Assembly (NCBI GenBank): GCA_036554605.1
Contig: DATBMY010000360.1
Location: forward strand, 1-7,275
Direction of reading: 5' to 3'
Source: DATBMY01 sp036554605
GTDB lineage: Bacteria > Acidobacteriota > Blastocatellia > UBA7656
DNA: 7,275 nucleotides
The translations under genes were made by a program, and so were the position numbers. Shown piece by piece: positions 6,086 to 7,275 of the stretch. Numbering within the stretch: the first letter of the stretch is position 1; each line of letters begins with the position of its first letter. The notes beneath the pieces were generated by a model, which did not search any database, had not been told where the DNA came from, and saw only the letters and a program-made list of their open reading frames with translations.

Positions 6086-6553
6086 ATGAGCGAAATCCGA
6101 AGAATAGGTTCTCAGCTTCGACGTGCATACTACGGCAAGGCGTGGCACGGCCCATCCGTGCGCGAAGCGCTCTCCGGCGTTACGGCCCGGCAGGCCGCCG
6201 AGCGTCCCGTAGCCGGCGCGCACACCATCTGGGAGATCACGCTCCACATCGCCGCGTGGGAACGGGTCGTGCTCAAACGGCTCAGGGGAGAGCCGGTTGA
6301 GAATATCCCTGACGAGGAGAACTTTCCGGCGCCGCCCGGCCATAGCGAGGAGGCGTGGCAGGCCACGCTCCGGGATACGGATGACCTGCACGCCGGGCTT
6401 GCCGACGAAGTGGCGCACCTGAGCGAAGAGCGACTCGATGAGATTGCGGCGGGCGCGGATTACTCGAACCGCTTCATGCTCTACGGCTTGATTCAACACG
6501 ACGTTTATCACGCGGGACAGATAGCCCTTCTGAAAAAAGCTTTGACGAAGTAG
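6086..6553 (+). CDS. Second DinB-fold (DinB/YfiT superfamily) putative metal-dependent enzyme
   Basis: This 155-residue protein has the DinB-like four-helix layout. H54 in TIWEITLHIAAWER is the first metal ligand, and H138 and H142 in the IQHDVYHAGQIALL segment give the HxxxH pair, followed by AGQ as in most DinB proteins. The site appears complete for a divalent metal. The substrate is unknown, and characterised relatives in the superfamily include thiol-dependent transferases. It is cytoplasmic, with no signal peptide. GGGGGAG (6077-6083) lies only two bases before the ATG, an unusually tight spacing that still supports this start. The gene lies between a terminator and a repeat element, so it is probably transcribed alone, though no clear promoter is visible in the 90 upstream bases. 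It shares only the fold and metal site with the DinB gene at 3764. Confidence 0.85.
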   Translation: MSEIRRIGSQLRRAYYGKAWHGPSVREALSGVTARQAAERPVAGAHTIWEITLHIAAWERVVLKRLRGEPVENIPDEENFPAPPGHSEEAWQATLRDTDDLHAGLADEVAHLSEERLDEIAAGADYSNRFMLYGLIQHDVYHAGQIALLKKALTK

Positions 6554-6619
6554 TCCGGAGTCCGGAGTCCGTGGTCCGAAGTCAATGAGGGAAGCAAGCG
6601 CTGATTTCGGACTTCGGAC
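6552..6619. repeat. Heptamer tandem repeat plus inverted repeat
   Basis: From 6552 the motif AGTCCGG recurs every seven bases (6552, 6559, then AGTCCGT at 6566 and GGTCCGA at 6573) and ends in AGTC at 6580-6583. The last part, GTCCGAAGTC (6574-6583), is perfectly inverted as GACTTCGGAC at 6610-6619, with 26 bases between. A further pair, GAAGC (6591-6595) and GCTTC (6620-6624), can compete for pairing. The element overlaps the last two bases of the DinB stop codon. No T-run follows, so it is not a standard terminator, though the hairpin could still slow transcription or protect the 3' end. Beyond the kinase promoter and a short weak ORF, nothing else is seen in 6620-6730. Confidence 0.7.
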
Positions 6620-6638
6620 GCTTCTCTTATTAACGCCA

Positions 6639-6667
6639 TTGTGATGAATCGAGGCGCATTCTATAAT
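6639..6667 (+). promoter_or_regulatory. Sigma-70-like promoter for the protein kinase gene
   Basis: TTGTGA at 6639-6644 (four of six to TTGACA) is separated by exactly 17 bases from a perfect TATAAT at 6662-6667. Transcription would start near 6674, giving a leader of about 57 bases before the kinase ATG. This is the best promoter in the window. Confidence 0.6.
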
Positions 6668-6730
6668 CTACCGGGGCGGAACGGATGAAACGACCAGTTA
6701 AAAAGCAGAGGACCGCCTGGTGGCGCGCAA

Positions 6731-7275
6731 ATGACCCTGGAGCCAATCTCTCACTATCGCATCATCTCAAAACTCGGCGCGGGGGGGATGGGTGAGGTAT
6801 ATCTCGCGGAAGATACTCGCCTTGACCGCAAGGTCGCGCTGAAGATACTGCCCGAAGAGTTCACGAAAAGCGAAGACCGCTTGCGGCGCTTTACACAGGA
6901 AGCGCGCGCGGCCTCGGCGCTCAATCATCCGAACATCATCACCATATACGACATCGGGCAGTCCGGGGAGGCGCATTTCATCGCGACCGAGTTCATCGAA
7001 GGCCGAACGCTCGGCCAGCATATGAAGCGCGCGCGTATGACCCTGGGCGAATTGCTCGACGTCGCCGTTCAGATAGCCTCGGCGCTTTCGGCGGCGCACC
7101 AGGCCGGCATCATACATCGCGACATAAAACCCGAGAACATAATGGTCAGGCCCGATGGATATATAAAGATCCTCGACTTCGGGCTGGCGAAGCTGGCCGA
7201 GCCGCCGCCTGCGACGAGCGCCGATACGCAGGCGCCCACAATGGCGAGGACCGCTACGGAGCCTGGATTGTTGCT
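6731..7275 (+). CDS. PknB-type serine/threonine protein kinase, N-terminal part (3'-truncated)
   Basis: The frame runs off the window end, with 181 complete codons present. All kinase landmarks up to the activation loop are seen: glycine loop LGAGGMGEVY (15-24), VALK with catalytic K38, helix-C E57 in QEARA, HRDIKPEN (129-136) with D131, K133 and N136, and LDFGLAKL (148-155) with D149. This is a Hanks-type kinase that phosphorylates Ser/Thr on target proteins. The family in Acidobacteria often continues with a membrane helix and a propeller, TPR or other sensor domain, which cannot be seen here. The activation loop begins with a Pro/Thr/Ala-rich insert (157-175). ATG 6731 starts MTLEPISHYRI just ahead of the first strand, as expected, although its ribosome site is weak (CTGGTGG about eight bases upstream). 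A run of seven Gs (6781-6787) encodes part of the glycine loop. Confidence 0.93.
   Translation, partial: MTLEPISHYRIISKLGAGGMGEVYLAEDTRLDRKVALKILPEEFTKSEDRLRRFTQEARAASALNHPNIITIYDIGQSGEAHFIATEFIEGRTLGQHMKRARMTLGELLDVAVQIASALSAAHQAGIIHRDIKPENIMVRPDGYIKILDFGLAKLAEPPPATSADTQAPTMARTATEPGLL

Noticed and set aside
6552..6619. CRISPR-like array suggested by the spaced short repeats.
   Set aside because: The units are seven bases and contiguous, with no spacers of even length and no cas genes.
1..7275. A new multi-gene defence or metabolic system.
   Set aside because: Genes belong to unrelated known families, are separated by a terminator, promoters and repeats, and include no nuclease, toxin, reverse transcriptase, transposase or synthase. 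The sequence does not support such a claim.

Overview
The window is GC-rich, and every supported gene lies on the + strand. Three features suggest Acidobacteriota, perhaps Blastocatellia: a very large exported BNR/Asp-box propeller protein, a PknB-type Ser/Thr kinase with the LDFGLAKL signature typical of that phylum, and two separate DinB-fold proteins. This placement is an inference from gene style. No rRNA or marker gene is present to prove it.

Bases 3-2084 hold the C-terminal ~690 residues of a BNR-repeat (sortilin/VPS10-like) propeller protein whose start lies outside the window. The gap 2085-2263 is almost filled by a paired REP-like palindrome, followed by a possible promoter. Bases 2264-4834 hold five closely spaced genes: a DUF2752 membrane protein, an MgtC/SapB-like membrane protein, a small exported protein resembling the g-type lysozyme inhibitor PliG (or a PPC-type beta-sandwich), a DinB-fold metal enzyme candidate and a short beta-carbonic anhydrase-like protein. 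Gaps here are about 15-80 bases, so some co-transcription is plausible. After a 161-base gap with a short palindromic repeat and a possible -10 box comes a two-domain protein (4996-5997). It joins an unrecognised helical N-terminal region to a [2Fe-2S] ferredoxin domain, and a convincing rho-independent terminator follows it (6023-6059).

A second DinB-fold gene (6086-6553) stands alone between that terminator and a heptamer-repeat/inverted-repeat element. A good sigma-70-like promoter (6639-6667) then drives the N-terminal part of a protein kinase (6731 to the window end), which is cut off just after the DFG motif.

The genes do not form one obvious pathway. Three are envelope or stress-flavoured (MgtC-like, PliG-like, carbonic anhydrase-like), two are DinB-fold enzymes of unknown substrate, one is a redox protein and one a signalling kinase. 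I found no CRISPR array, tRNA, rRNA, complete transposon, toxin-antitoxin pair or defence island. The points most worth following are the REP-like pair, the ferredoxin fusion with its unusual cysteine spacing, and the PliG-like protein.
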